From contig NZ_JAHXBF010000007.1 in NCBI RefSeq assembly GCF_020103695.1, positions 124,001 through 188,000 of the forward strand: a stretch of DNA of 64,000 nucleotides. Direction: 5' to 3'. A program made the position numbers and the translations under genes. Under the pieces are notes generated by a model. That model saw nothing but the letters and a program-made list of their open reading frames with translations. It did not search any database and was not told the DNA's origin. Numbering within the stretch: the first letter of the stretch is position 1; the number at the start of each line of letters is the position of its first letter. Positions 35,444 to 43,927 of the stretch are shown here, one piece after another. The stretch comes from Hyalangium versicolor. GTDB lineage: Bacteria; Myxococcota; Myxococcia; Myxococcales; Myxococcaceae.

Positions 35444-36325
35444 TCATGCGCCCATTTTCGCGACGCGCTGCGCGAGGTGCGCGTCTCCTCCGGTCTCGAT
35501 GGCCTTCAGATGGGTCTGCAACGCCCCGCCCTTCTCCTGCAGGTGCGCCTCCAACGAGGGTTTGAGCGCGCTCCAGCGCCGCTGCCACCCCGCCTCGGAG
35601 CCACCTCGGAGATCCGTGCGCTCGGTGAGGAGTACACCAAGGCGCAGCGCGAGTTCCGGATCGGCCAATGCCTCCGCCTCGCGGGCCACCGCCACGGAGC
35701 CCCCTACCGCCGGAGTCCCCGCGGGCGCGCGCTTCCACTGCTCCAGGGCCCGGGTGAACGCCGCCACATCCAGCTCGGCCAGCAGCGACATGGCCAGCCG
35801 GAGCGGGAGCCGCTGCTTGCTCGAGGGAGCCGTGACCCGGCCGATGAGCGACTCGAGCGCGGGCCTCAGCGTGGGATTGCTCGCTGGATCGATGCCCCCA
35901 AGCTTCCTCAGCGCCTTTCGGGCCCGCCGCGCCAGGCGGCTCACCTGCCAGCTCCGCTTGCCGAGCCGGGTTTCCAGCGCCGAGAGCGCCTGGGCCGCAG
36001 CCGCCACCTGTTCCGCCGTGGGCTTCGCGGGCCGCACCCGAGGAGGGAGCACCGGCTTGGGGGGAGGCGCCTCCTTCTCCTTGCGTGCGGCAACGGGGGC
36101 CGGGGCCTCGCCACCGCCCTCGGTCACCTCGTTGTAGCCCTCGCGCAGCTTCTCCGCGACCTTCTTCTCGTACTCGCGCCGGGCGCTCTCCTCGTCCGGG
36201 AACGCCTTCTCCTTGCGCTGCCCCGCGGTGCCGATACGGCCGTAGGTCACGATGAAGGTGCTGCCCTGAAGCTCCGGGCTCCAGAACTTGGAGCTGGAAC
36301 CCTCGACGAACTCGAACCTGCGCAT
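35444..36325 (-). CDS. WGR-domain protein
   Basis: The protein has 293 residues. Residues 1-70 match the WGR domain: FEFVEGSSSKFWSPELQGST, VTYGRIGTAGQRKEKAF and a helix that follows. WGR domains bind nucleic acid in PARPs and occur alone or with other modules in bacteria. The remaining 200 residues are a Pro/Ala-rich linker and a helical repeat-like region with no catalytic motif that I recognise. There is no signal peptide. It lies between an NAD-dependent epimerase gene and the lipoprotein pair, all on the reverse strand. Confidence 0.85.
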   Translation of the reverse strand: MRRFEFVEGSSSKFWSPELQGSTFIVTYGRIGTAGQRKEKAFPDEESARREYEKKVAEKLREGYNEVTEGGGEAPAPVAARKEKEAPPPKPVLPPRVRPAKPTAEQVAAAAQALSALETRLGKRSWQVSRLARRARKALRKLGGIDPASNPTLRPALESLIGRVTAPSSKQRLPLRLAMSLLAELDVAAFTRALEQWKRAPAGTPAVGGSVAVAREAEALADPELALRLGVLLTERTDLRGGSEAGWQRRWSALKPSLEAHLQEKGGALQTHLKAIETGGDAHLAQRVAKMGA

Positions 36326-36382
36326 GCCATGGACCTCCGGCCTGGGAGCCCTCAGGCTACTACGACCGGAGGCACTGGGGGC

Positions 36383-37357
36383 TCAGCTCTTTGCCTTCTC
36401 CAGCTCGCGCATGCCTTCTTCCAGCGACACCCGGCCCTGGTAGCCCAGCTCTCGCCGGGCCTTCGCGTCGCTCACGGTGACCTCCTGGCCCATGAGGAGC
36501 AGCTCCGAGCGGACGGCCGGCGGGTGCCCGGGCAGCGAGAGGAAGTTCCAGATCAGCTCGGACACCGTGGCCACGCCCATGGCGAGCCCGAAGGGAGCGG
36601 TCCCCTTCCCCGCATCCACCCCCTGGGTCTTCAGCAGCGCGGTGATGAAGTCGCGGAAGTCCACCGGGTCGCCATCCGTGAGGAAGTACGCCTCGCCGCC
36701 GCGCCCCTTCTCGGCCGCGAGGATGATCCCCTCCACGCAGTTGGCCACGTGGCAGGTGGACGTCTTGTAGTGGCCGCCATTGATCCAGCGGAACCGGCCG
36801 GCCTTCACGGCCCGGATGATCTCGGGGAGCACGGTGTTGTCACCCTTGCCCCAGATGAAGCGCGGACGCATGGCGATGGTGGTGAACTCGGGCGAGTTGA
36901 CCGAGAGCACGAGCCGCTCCGCCGCGCCCTTCGTGGAGGGATAATTGCCGATGGGCGCCGACGGGAGGGGCCGCGTCTCGTCCACGTTGACGAGTGGAGA
37001 GCCGTCCACGAGCACCGCCTCGGTGCTGACATGGATCAGGCGTTTGACGCCCGAGGCCCGAGCCGCCTCCAGCACGTTCTCCGTGCCACGCACGTTGGCC
37101 TCGAAGAAGTCGGCGCGAGGCCCCCAGGTCTTCACGTAGGCCGCCGAGTGGAAGACGATCTCACAGCCTTCCATGCCGCGCTTGAGGGCCTCCACGTCCG
37201 AGAGATCTCCCGGAACCGGTTCGGCGCCCACGAGGCGCACCTCCGCCTGGGCGGCCTCGGAGCGGCCCAGGGCTCGCACCTCGTGCCCCTTCTCGCGAAG
37301 CGCCGCGATGAGACGCTTGCCCACGAATCCCGAACCACCCGTGATGAATGCGCGCAT
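36383..37357 (-). CDS. NAD-dependent epimerase/dehydratase (extended SDR)
   Basis: The protein has 324 residues. The N-terminal nucleotide-binding motif is GGSGFVG, with FHSAAYVKTWG downstream. The catalytic Tyr and Lys are in NYPSTKGAAERL, and the Ser is in HVSTEAVL. The layout resembles 3-beta-hydroxysteroid dehydrogenase/epimerase-type extended SDRs acting on sugars, sterols or lipids. Substrate not readable from sequence. No signal peptide. It is 57 bases upstream of the WGR gene and 74 downstream of the acetyltransferase gene, probably in one operon. Confidence 0.88.
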   Translation of the reverse strand: MRAFITGGSGFVGKRLIAALREKGHEVRALGRSEAAQAEVRLVGAEPVPGDLSDVEALKRGMEGCEIVFHSAAYVKTWGPRADFFEANVRGTENVLEAARASGVKRLIHVSTEAVLVDGSPLVNVDETRPLPSAPIGNYPSTKGAAERLVLSVNSPEFTTIAMRPRFIWGKGDNTVLPEIIRAVKAGRFRWINGGHYKTSTCHVANCVEGIILAAEKGRGGEAYFLTDGDPVDFRDFITALLKTQGVDAGKGTAPFGLAMGVATVSELIWNFLSLPGHPPAVRSELLLMGQEVTVSDAKARRELGYQGRVSLEEGMRELEKAKS

Positions 37358-37431
37358 GCTCTCTCCCCGCCGAGGGTCCCACGCCTACTACCGTTCCCGG
37401 GCTTCCGCCAGCACGCCGCCACCCCGGGCCG

Positions 37432-38613
37432 TCAGAACATATCGGGCAGGGCCGGCGCCGGACCGGAGAAGAACGTGGTGGCCAGGCGCACGGAGGCATC
37501 ATCCGCCACGAGCGCTCCCACCGAGCGCAGGGCGTCTGGGGACAGGAAGCCCGTGTAGAGCGACGCGAAGGCGCGGATGTCCATGTGCATGAGCGAGTTG
37601 CCGCCGCGGCGGACGTGGCCCGCGCCTCCGGATACTTCGAGGATGTAGTTCCCGCGGTTTTCGGGGAAGAGCTCGTCCTCGAGCTCGAAGTGGAGCGTGC
37701 CGGAGACACCAGGCGGGTAGCCCCGGGACTCGAGCGCGGCGGGGACATCCAGCACGCGCAACATCCAATGGAAGAGCAGCTTCACCTGGTAGGTCTGCTC
37801 CGGGAGCAGGAGCAGGAGCGGATCCATCTGGGAACCGGTCCACACCACCTCGCGGGCCAGCGAGCGATGATCCCCGAGAAAGCTCAGCAGTCGCCGCCCC
37901 GCGGCAGGGGTGAGCGCGACGAAGTCCGTGAGGGCGATCTCCTGCAGGATGTCCACTTTGCGCCGACGCACGAGGTAGAGGTAGCCCTCCACGCCGTTGG
38001 CACCCTCGACCAGGAAGCCATAGGCGGTCTCGTTGCGCGGATTGAAGACGCGGTCCCAGACGTAGGGGCCCCGGTCGAGGTAGCCCTGCCGCGAGGCCGC
38101 GGAGCGGCGATAGAGCTCCTGGATGACGGGCAGGTCGGAGTCCTTCACCGGGCGCAACTGAAGGGACCGCTCGCTGAAATCGAGCCCGTGAGCCTGCACG
38201 CGGATCTCATACCGGGAGCCCGCCTGCTCAAAGCCCACGCGGCGGTAGAGCGGCTGCGTGGCGGGATAGAGGACGGAGAGCGCGAACCCCTGGGTGCGCA
38301 GTTCCTGGAGCGTGTGCCGCATGAGCCGGGTGGCAGCGCCCTGGCCTCGGGCGCTGGGGGCGACCCCTACCCCGCCGATGCCCGCCATGGTGACACGCCG
38401 GCCGCAGAAGAACTGCCCCATGGGGATGGGGAGCGCCGTGGCCGTCACCGAGCCCTGTTCGCGCAGCACGCGGAGGTTCGTGGCACGCGCCTTCTCCACC
38501 CAGGAGCCTCCATCGGCCGGCGTCATGGCGAACGACTGCGCGATGATGTCCGCCGCCGCGGCCAGCTCATCCGCACCATCGGGGGGGCCGAACTCCGGTT
38601 TGCCCGTCTCCAT
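37432..38613 (-). CDS. Eis-type GNAT N-acetyltransferase
   Basis: The protein has 393 residues from the ATG at 38613, chosen for the AGGAGG at seven bases. The N-terminal GNAT domain has the acetyl-CoA loop (GVGVAPSARGQGAATRLM) and TAGIGG-like strand region (VTMAGIGG). It continues through a second GNAT-like domain and a C-terminal SCP2-like domain (LFHWMLRVLDVPAALESRGY, LHFELEDELF), the three-part organisation of Eis. Eis enzymes acetylate amines, including aminoglycosides, but the physiological substrate here is unknown. C-terminal Phe is typical of the family, and the final residues are DMF. Confidence 0.85.
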   Translation of the reverse strand: METGKPEFGPPDGADELAAAADIIAQSFAMTPADGGSWVEKARATNLRVLREQGSVTATALPIPMGQFFCGRRVTMAGIGGVGVAPSARGQGAATRLMRHTLQELRTQGFALSVLYPATQPLYRRVGFEQAGSRYEIRVQAHGLDFSERSLQLRPVKDSDLPVIQELYRRSAASRQGYLDRGPYVWDRVFNPRNETAYGFLVEGANGVEGYLYLVRRRKVDILQEIALTDFVALTPAAGRRLLSFLGDHRSLAREVVWTGSQMDPLLLLLPEQTYQVKLLFHWMLRVLDVPAALESRGYPPGVSGTLHFELEDELFPENRGNYILEVSGGAGHVRRGGNSLMHMDIRAFASLYTGFLSPDALRSVGALVADDASVRLATTFFSGPAPALPDMF

Positions 38614-38720
38614 GCCATGCCTCCTGCTCTCACTCTGGCACGAGCGCCCGTCCCTTCGCGATACGCCGAGCCTCCATCCCGAGCACGCGCTTCCCACGAG
38701 GAGGCGCTAGCATCGCGGGA

Positions 38721-39197
38721 ATGATCCGCCCCGCCACGTCCTCTGACATTCCCGCCATCCTCCGGCTCATCCGCGCTCTGGCCGACTACGAGAAGCTGTC
38801 CCACCAGGTCGTGATCACCGAGGCCCAGCTTCGCGAGCACCTCTTCGGTGCCCGGCCCTACGCCGAGGTGCTGCTGGCCGAGGAGGCGGGCCAGGTGGTG
38901 GGCTACGCGCTCTACTTCCACACCTACTCGACGTTCCTGGGCCGCCCGAGCCTCTACCTGGAGGATCTCTTCGTCCTGCCCGAGAACCGCGGCCAGGGGC
39001 ACGGCAAGGCGCTGCTCACCCGGTTGGCGAAGGTGGCCGTGGAGCGCGGCTGCGGGCGCTTCGAGTGGATGGTGCTCGACTGGAACACGCCGGCCATCCA
39101 GTTCTACGAATCCCTGGGCGCGGTCGTGTCTCCCGAGTGGAAGCTGTGCCGGATGACAGGCGAGGCGCTCCAGAGGTTCGCGGCGACCGCCACGTGA
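38721..39197 (+). CDS. SSAT-like GNAT acetyltransferase
   Basis: The protein has 158 residues. It reads almost collinearly with spermidine/spermine acetyltransferases: RPATSSDIPAILRLIRALADYEKL, YALYFHTYSTFLGRPSLYLEDLFVLPENRGQGHGKALL (acetyl-CoA loop RGQGHGK) and WNTPAIQFYESLGA. Polyamine, diamine or thialysine substrates are therefore plausible. It is the first of four closely spaced forward genes (15, 31 and 10 bases apart) ending in two zinc-ribbon membrane proteins. Confidence 0.88.
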   Translation: MIRPATSSDIPAILRLIRALADYEKLSHQVVITEAQLREHLFGARPYAEVLLAEEAGQVVGYALYFHTYSTFLGRPSLYLEDLFVLPENRGQGHGKALLTRLAKVAVERGCGRFEWMVLDWNTPAIQFYESLGAVVSPEWKLCRMTGEALQRFAATAT

Positions 39198-39212
39198 GGA
39201 GAGGGCTCCCCG

Positions 39213-39731
39213 ATGCTCGTCAGTGTCGACGTGGACTACCGGCCGGATGCCACCGTGGCGGCGTGCGTCGCCTTCCGGGACTGGGGCGATGAGGCCGAGG
39301 CTGCGCACTTCGTGGATCGGGGGCCTCCCGCCGAGCCCTACATCCCGGGCGAGTTCTACCGCCGGGAGCTGCCGGGGCTGCTGCGCGTGCTGGCGCTGGT
39401 GCCGGATGCCCTGACGACCGTGGTCATCGATGGCTACGTGTGGCTCGCGGGAGAGGATCGGCCCGGGCTGGGGGCTCACCTGTATGAGGCGCTCGATCGG
39501 CGGGTGCCTGTCATCGGCGTGGCCAAGACAGCGTTCCAGGCCAGCCGGGTCGCGGTCCCGGTGCTGCGAGGGACCAGCCAGCGCCCCCTGCTCGTGACGT
39601 CCGTGGGCGTGGATGTGCAGACCGCCGCGGCGTGCATCCAACGCATGCACGGGCCCTCGCGGCTGCCAACGCTGCTCAAGCGCGTGGACCGGCTGTGCCG
39701 CGAGGCAGAGCCTCCTGGCAACACTCCATGA
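39213..39731 (+). CDS. Short endonuclease V homologue
   Basis: The protein has 172 residues, against about 220 for typical endonuclease V, with the first strands missing. Retained are an Asp in SVDVDY, YIPGEFYRRELPGLL (Tyr and Glu), the Asp in VVIDGYVWL and GLGAHLYEAL, and Lys in VIGVAKTAF. In standard enzymes the segment after the third acid is DGHG; here it is DGYV, so the usual His is lost. Endonuclease V nicks near deaminated bases (inosine) in DNA or RNA. Metal-binding acids look intact but activity is uncertain. GAGGAG precedes the ATG. Confidence 0.8.
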   Translation: MLVSVDVDYRPDATVAACVAFRDWGDEAEAAHFVDRGPPAEPYIPGEFYRRELPGLLRVLALVPDALTTVVIDGYVWLAGEDRPGLGAHLYEALDRRVPVIGVAKTAFQASRVAVPVLRGTSQRPLLVTSVGVDVQTAAACIQRMHGPSRLPTLLKRVDRLCREAEPPGNTP

Positions 39732-39762
39732 CACCGAATAGCCTGCGCCAGGAGCTCCCAAG

Positions 39763-40662
39763 GTGAACCTCTCCTGCCAGTCCTGTGGTGCCCAGCTCGT
39801 GGTGGCGGACACGCTGCGAACCGCGACGTGCCCGTACTGCGCGGCGCCCTCCGTGGTGGAGCGCCCACCCAGTCCGGATCGTCCGGCCCCCACCTTCGCG
39901 CTCGGCTTCGTGCAGACGCCGCAGAGGGCTCGGGAATTGGCGCGGGAGAACCTGCTCCGCCGCAGCTTTTGGGCGCCCTCCAGCGTCCGCAATGCCTCGG
40001 TCGAGGAGCTCAAGGGCATCTACGTCCCGGCGTGGCTCTACAGTGCGCTCGCCGAGTCCGACTTCAGCGCTTCCATCGGTGAGAACTACACGGAGACAGA
40101 GACCTATACGACCACGGAGAACGGCAAGACGGTCACCAAGACGCGGCAGGTGACTCGGACCGAGTGGCGTTCGCTCCACGGCCGCCATGCGGAGTATGTG
40201 CCGGATGTGCTGGTCACCGCGTCCTCCGGCCTGCCCAACGAGGAGCTGGAGCACATCGAACCGTTCGATCTCCGGGCGCTGCGCCGCTACGACGATGCGA
40301 TCATCTCCGGGTGGATCAGCGAGGAGCCTTCGCTGCCCCAGGCGCAGTGCCTGGAGCAGGCCCGAGCGGAGGTGATGGCCCAGTTGCGCCAGCGGCTCGC
40401 GTCCTTCATGCCGGGCGATTCACACCGGGAACTCCAGTACTCCACGCAGTTCCACCAGGAGGCGCTGGTGGTGTGCCTGCTGCCCGTCTGGGTGCTGGCG
40501 CTGAGGCACGATCCCCAGTCGCCACCGCTGCGCTTCCTGGTGAATGGGCAAACGGGGAAGGTGTACGGCCGGGTGCCGGTGTCCTGGATCAAGGTGCTGA
40601 TCGCCGTGCTGCTGGCGCTGCTGGTGCTGGGCGGCCTGTATCTCCTGCTGTCGTCGAGATGA
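39763..40662 (+). CDS. Zinc-ribbon membrane protein
   Basis: The protein has 299 residues from a GTG with AGGAG nine bases upstream. Residues 5-26 form a zinc ribbon (CQSCG then CPYC). A soluble beta-rich domain of about 230 residues follows (EELKGIYVPAWLYSA), with a hydrophilic Thr-rich patch (ETETYTTTENGKTVTKTRQV), and the C-terminus is one transmembrane helix (WIKVLIAVLLALLVLGGLYLLL). The downstream gene encodes a paralog with the same plan (zinc ribbon, LRPLWWPGWEF motif, C-terminal helix), 10 bases away. Role unknown; tail-anchored position suggests a membrane-associated adaptor. Confidence 0.75.
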   Translation: MNLSCQSCGAQLVVADTLRTATCPYCAAPSVVERPPSPDRPAPTFALGFVQTPQRARELARENLLRRSFWAPSSVRNASVEELKGIYVPAWLYSALAESDFSASIGENYTETETYTTTENGKTVTKTRQVTRTEWRSLHGRHAEYVPDVLVTASSGLPNEELEHIEPFDLRALRRYDDAIISGWISEEPSLPQAQCLEQARAEVMAQLRQRLASFMPGDSHRELQYSTQFHQEALVVCLLPVWVLALRHDPQSPPLRFLVNGQTGKVYGRVPVSWIKVLIAVLLALLVLGGLYLLLSSR

Positions 40663-40672
40663 AGGGGCCGCG

Positions 40673-41632
40673 ATGACATCCGTCGACTCACAGTGCCAGC
40701 GCTGCCGCAGCCGATTGGAGGCCGAGGATCTCCGCTGTCCCGTCTGCGCGCTGCCCACGCCGAGGCCTCCTCGAACCGCGGAGCGCGAACGTGCCCGAGT
40801 CATCCGCTGCGGCACCTGCGGGGCAGCCGTTGCGTACTCGGTGGAGGCGCAGGCCCCCAAGTGCGCCTACTGCGCGTCGGAGATGCGCACCGAGACGCAA
40901 GAGGATCCCATCGATCAGGCGGAGCATTTCGTCCCCTTCGAGGTGAGTCCGGAGCAGGCACAGCAGGCGCTGATGGCCTTCTTGGGCAAGGGCGGCTTCT
41001 TCCGGCCCGCGGATCTGGCGAGCCGCTCGGCGGTGGACTCGCTGCGCCCGCTATGGTGGCCAGGCTGGGAGTTCAACGCACAGGTGGAGACTTCCTGGAC
41101 GGCCGACACGAATGCGGGCGCTCGCCGGAGCGACTGGGCACCCCACTCGGGCTCGACCCAGCTCCGTCTCGACAACATCCTCGTCTCGGCCTCGCGAGGG
41201 TTGACCCAGCGAGAGACTCAGGAGCTCTCTCCGCATTACGACATCGCGAAGATGAAGCCGAAGCCCGAGGGTCCTCCTGGCGCGCAGGTAGAGCTATTCG
41301 ACGTGACACGCTCCGGTGCCCGGCGGCAGATCCTCGCGGCGGTGGAAGGTGCGGCCCGCCAGCACATCACCGAGGATGCGCTCCCTGGCAACCGGCATCG
41401 CAACCTGCGGGTGGCGGTGGCGCTGTCGGGCCTGGAGACCCGGCACTACGCGCTGCCGGCCTATGTGCTCGCGTACCGCTACGGGAAGAAGCTGTACCGC
41501 GTGGTGGTGCACGGGCAGGACATGGACTGCGTCCTCGGGGAGAAGCCCATCTCCTGGGCCAAGGTCGCGGTGACGATCCTGGCCGTCCTGGCGGTCCTCG
41601 CGCTCATCGTCCTGATCATCCAGGCGTCTTGA
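40673..41632 (+). CDS. Zinc-ribbon membrane protein, paralog of the preceding
   Basis: The protein has 319 residues. It carries two zinc ribbons (CQRCRS with CPVC; CGTC with CAYC), then the same domain plan as its neighbour (LRPLWWPGWEFNAQVE for VYVPAWLYSA, an ISWAKV start to the final helix where the neighbour has VSWIKV) and a C-terminal helix (VAVTILAVLAVLALIVLII). The two likely arose by duplication and could form a heterocomplex. They are the last two genes of an operon that also holds the SSAT-like enzyme and the short endonuclease V. It converges on the GspE gene nine bases away. Confidence 0.75.
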   Translation: MTSVDSQCQRCRSRLEAEDLRCPVCALPTPRPPRTAERERARVIRCGTCGAAVAYSVEAQAPKCAYCASEMRTETQEDPIDQAEHFVPFEVSPEQAQQALMAFLGKGGFFRPADLASRSAVDSLRPLWWPGWEFNAQVETSWTADTNAGARRSDWAPHSGSTQLRLDNILVSASRGLTQRETQELSPHYDIAKMKPKPEGPPGAQVELFDVTRSGARRQILAAVEGAARQHITEDALPGNRHRNLRVAVALSGLETRHYALPAYVLAYRYGKKLYRVVVHGQDMDCVLGEKPISWAKVAVTILAVLAVLALIVLIIQAS

Positions 41633-41641
41633 GCCAGCCTG

Positions 41642-43174
41642 TCACTTCTGCCGCTCGTCCCGGGTGGCGACAATGTGGCGGTAGGGGATGACGCGGATGA
41701 GTTCATCCAGCGTCGTCAGCCCGGCGGCGATCTTCTCCAGCCCGTCGTCGACCATGGTCTTGAAGGAGTGGTCGCGAGCGTACTTGCGAAGCTGCGCATT
41801 GTGCGCCCCGGCAACGATGAGATCCTGCAGCCCCGCATCCACCACGAGCAGCTCGAAGAGGCCGATGCGCTTGCGGTAGCCGGTATGGTGGCAGTGGTCG
41901 CAGCCGCGGCCCGCCATCAGCCTCACACCTTCCAGCAGGCGGCCGAGCAACACCTTCTGCTCTTCGGTGGGCTCGCGCGGCTCCGCGCACTTCTCGCAGA
42001 TGCGGCGCGCGAGCCGCTGGGCCAGGACGGCCAGCAGCGCGTCGGCGATGTCCGTGTCGTCCAGCTCGAGGCCTCGCAGACGGCCGATGGACCCCACGGC
42101 ATCCGCAGTGTGGAGCGTGCCCAGGACGATGTGTCCCGTGCGCGCGGCGTTGAGGGCGGTACTGCCCGTCTCCAGGTCGCGGATCTCTCCCATGAGCAGC
42201 ACGTTGGGGTCCTGCCGCAGCAGGGCGCGCAGCAGCACGGCGTACGGCATATGGGTGCTGACCTGCTTCTGGTTCACCTTGGGGACGAAGTACTCGATGG
42301 GGTCCTCGGCGGTGATGATCTTCCGGCGGCCGTCATTGAGCTGGGCCAGCGCCGAGTACAAGGTGGTGGTCTTCCCGCTGCCGGTGGGGCCGGTGACGAG
42401 CACGAGGCCTTCAGGGTTGTTGAGGAGCTGGAGCAGGACGCGCTGCATGTCCGCGCTCATGCCCAGCTGGGTGACGGGCACGAGCCCCGCGCCCGAGTCG
42501 AGGATGCGGATGACGACGTCCTCGCCCGCGGGGCTGGGCACCACGCTCACGCGGTAGTCGATGACCTTGCGATTGTCCTCGCCCTTGTCGATGACGGCCT
42601 GGATGCGGCCGTCCTGGGGCTTGCGGTGCTCGGTGATGTCGAGCTCGGCGAGGATCTTGATGCGGTTGACGACTTCCTGGACGGACTCGGGGCTCATGTC
42701 CGTGTACATCTGGTGGAGGATGCCATCGATGCGCAGGCGCAGGTCCACGTCGCCGGGATAGCTCTCGATATGGATGTCCGAGGCCTTCTTCTCCACAGCC
42801 ATGGAGAGAATGTAGTCAACGAGCTCCACGGCGTTGGGGTGGGTCCGCGACGGAGGCCGAGGCTTGATGACCAGGTCCGCGGTGACGCGAGGCCCTTTGC
42901 CAAAACCGGTCTCCAGAGCGGATTCGATCTCGTAGCGGTTGAGCCGCACAGGGTGGATGGAGCGCTCCAGGAGATCACCGAGCCGCGCGAGCAGGTGTGC
43001 GTTGTCCGGGTCGAGCATGCCCACAGTCACCGTTGCGTTGGGCGCGGTGGGATCGACCTTGCCCAGCACCACCACGAGGTGGCGGCGGCAGAAGGGCTCC
43101 GGGAGCAATCTCAGCGAGTTGCGGTCGAGCGGGTACTGGGAGAGTTCGGAGAAGTCGTCGGGCTCTTGCGACAT
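41642..43174 (-). CDS. GspE/PilB-family secretion/pilus ATPase
   Basis: The protein has 510 residues from the ATG at 43174. An N-terminal T2SSE_N/MshEN-type domain (LRLLPEPFCRRHLVVVLGKVD, GDLLERSIHPVRLNRYEIES) precedes the ATPase core: ASDIHIE, Walker A GPTGSGKTTT, Walker B-type LLMGEIRD, and GTLHTADAV. A CEKC...CDHCHHTG tetracysteine zinc site is present, as in GspE. The protein would power assembly of a type II secretion or type IV pilus-like pseudopilus. There are no other such genes in the window, so it is either a stray paralog or serves a cluster elsewhere. It lies divergent from the MbtH gene. Confidence 0.93.
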   Translation of the reverse strand: MSQEPDDFSELSQYPLDRNSLRLLPEPFCRRHLVVVLGKVDPTAPNATVTVGMLDPDNAHLLARLGDLLERSIHPVRLNRYEIESALETGFGKGPRVTADLVIKPRPPSRTHPNAVELVDYILSMAVEKKASDIHIESYPGDVDLRLRIDGILHQMYTDMSPESVQEVVNRIKILAELDITEHRKPQDGRIQAVIDKGEDNRKVIDYRVSVVPSPAGEDVVIRILDSGAGLVPVTQLGMSADMQRVLLQLLNNPEGLVLVTGPTGSGKTTTLYSALAQLNDGRRKIITAEDPIEYFVPKVNQKQVSTHMPYAVLLRALLRQDPNVLLMGEIRDLETGSTALNAARTGHIVLGTLHTADAVGSIGRLRGLELDDTDIADALLAVLAQRLARRICEKCAEPREPTEEQKVLLGRLLEGVRLMAGRGCDHCHHTGYRKRIGLFELLVVDAGLQDLIVAGAHNAQLRKYARDHSFKTMVDDGLEKIAAGLTTLDELIRVIPYRHIVATRDERQK

Positions 43175-43304
43175 GCGTGCAGGGTATACCGTGTGGGTAC
43201 AGGGTACAGGCACCGACCGTGACCTGATTGGCACACAATGAACGCCACACCTGTAGCGCTTGGGAGCGACTGCCTCTCATGAGGTAACTGCGAGCTGAGA
43301 TGGT

Positions 43305-43326
43305 ATGAAGATGATCCTTTCTTCAT
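43305..43326 (+). promoter_or_regulatory. Inverted repeat in the mbtH leader
   Basis: ATGAAGA (43305-43311) pairs with TCTTCAT (43320-43326) around eight bases, 13 bases before the AGGAG of the MbtH-like gene. It is AT-rich in a GC-rich genome and could be an operator or leader hairpin. Evidence is position and symmetry only. Confidence 0.35.
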
Positions 43327-43351
43327 CCCAGCAAGCACAGGAGCATCTTCG

Positions 43352-43564
43352 ATGAGCGAGCAGACTGCCGATGGCGTCTACAAGGTCGTCCTGAACCACG
43401 AAGAGCAGTATTCCATCTGGCTAGCGGACCGGGAGAACGCTCCGGGTTGGCGCGATGCTGGCAAGCAGGGCCCCAAGGAAGAATGCCTCGAATACATCAA
43501 GCAGGTGTGGACGGACATGCGCCCACTGAGCCTGCGCAAGCAGATGGCGACACAATCCCGCTGA
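43352..43564 (+). CDS. MbtH-like protein
   Basis: The protein has 70 residues, typical MbtH length. The family signature is present (NHEEQYSIW, then [20 protein letters not shown], then WTDMRPLS). MbtH-like proteins bind and activate the adenylation domains of nonribosomal peptide synthetases. AGGAG lies eight bases before the ATG, and an AT-rich inverted repeat lies just upstream. It is 363 bases upstream of the NRPS-containing megasynthase on the same strand, so it should serve its A domains. Confidence 0.95.
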   Translation: MSEQTADGVYKVVLNHEEQYSIWLADRENAPGWRDAGKQGPKEECLEYIKQVWTDMRPLSLRKQMATQSR

Positions 43565-43927
43565 ACCTGATAGAGCCTCCCGGACAGATCCTCCTGAACT
43601 CCCAGAGCATCATCAGAGAGTGATCCCAGAATCCGGTTCGAAGGCCTCCTGGATCTCCATCGCGATGCGATGGGAGACCTCGATGAAGCCCGAGTCGCCG
43701 TGAAATTTGTCCCCCCTGTATCGCCTGGAAAGTCAAGCGATCGGGGGGCCAGACTGGCCGCTTTCGCCCAGAAAGCAACATTTCAGCGACATCCAAGCTT
43801 CGCGCGAGTTGCCTAGTAAAAACTGTTAAGTGCGATTACGGTCTTCGCGCGCTTCACATTCACCACCGCATTCCCTCTCGTGCCGGCCCCTACGAGATCA
43901 CCGAGCACTCTCCTGGCATCCACCATC
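43565..43927. other. Leader of the megasynthase, with a possible gene fragment
   Basis: The 363-base gap separates mbtH from the megasynthase and may contain a promoter. On the reverse strand, 43613-43720 reads GDKFHGDSGFIEVSHRIA then MEIQEAFEPDSGITL before a TGA, which looks like the tail of a lost gene, but it has no start and I could not place it in a family. An AT-rich stretch (about 43810-43830, AGTAAAAACTGTTAAG) is a plausible promoter zone. Confidence 0.4.

Noticed and set aside
43497-43796. Reverse-strand frame of about 100 codons between mbtH and the megasynthase
   Set aside because: It overlaps the end of mbtH, has no ribosome site and no recognisable sequence.
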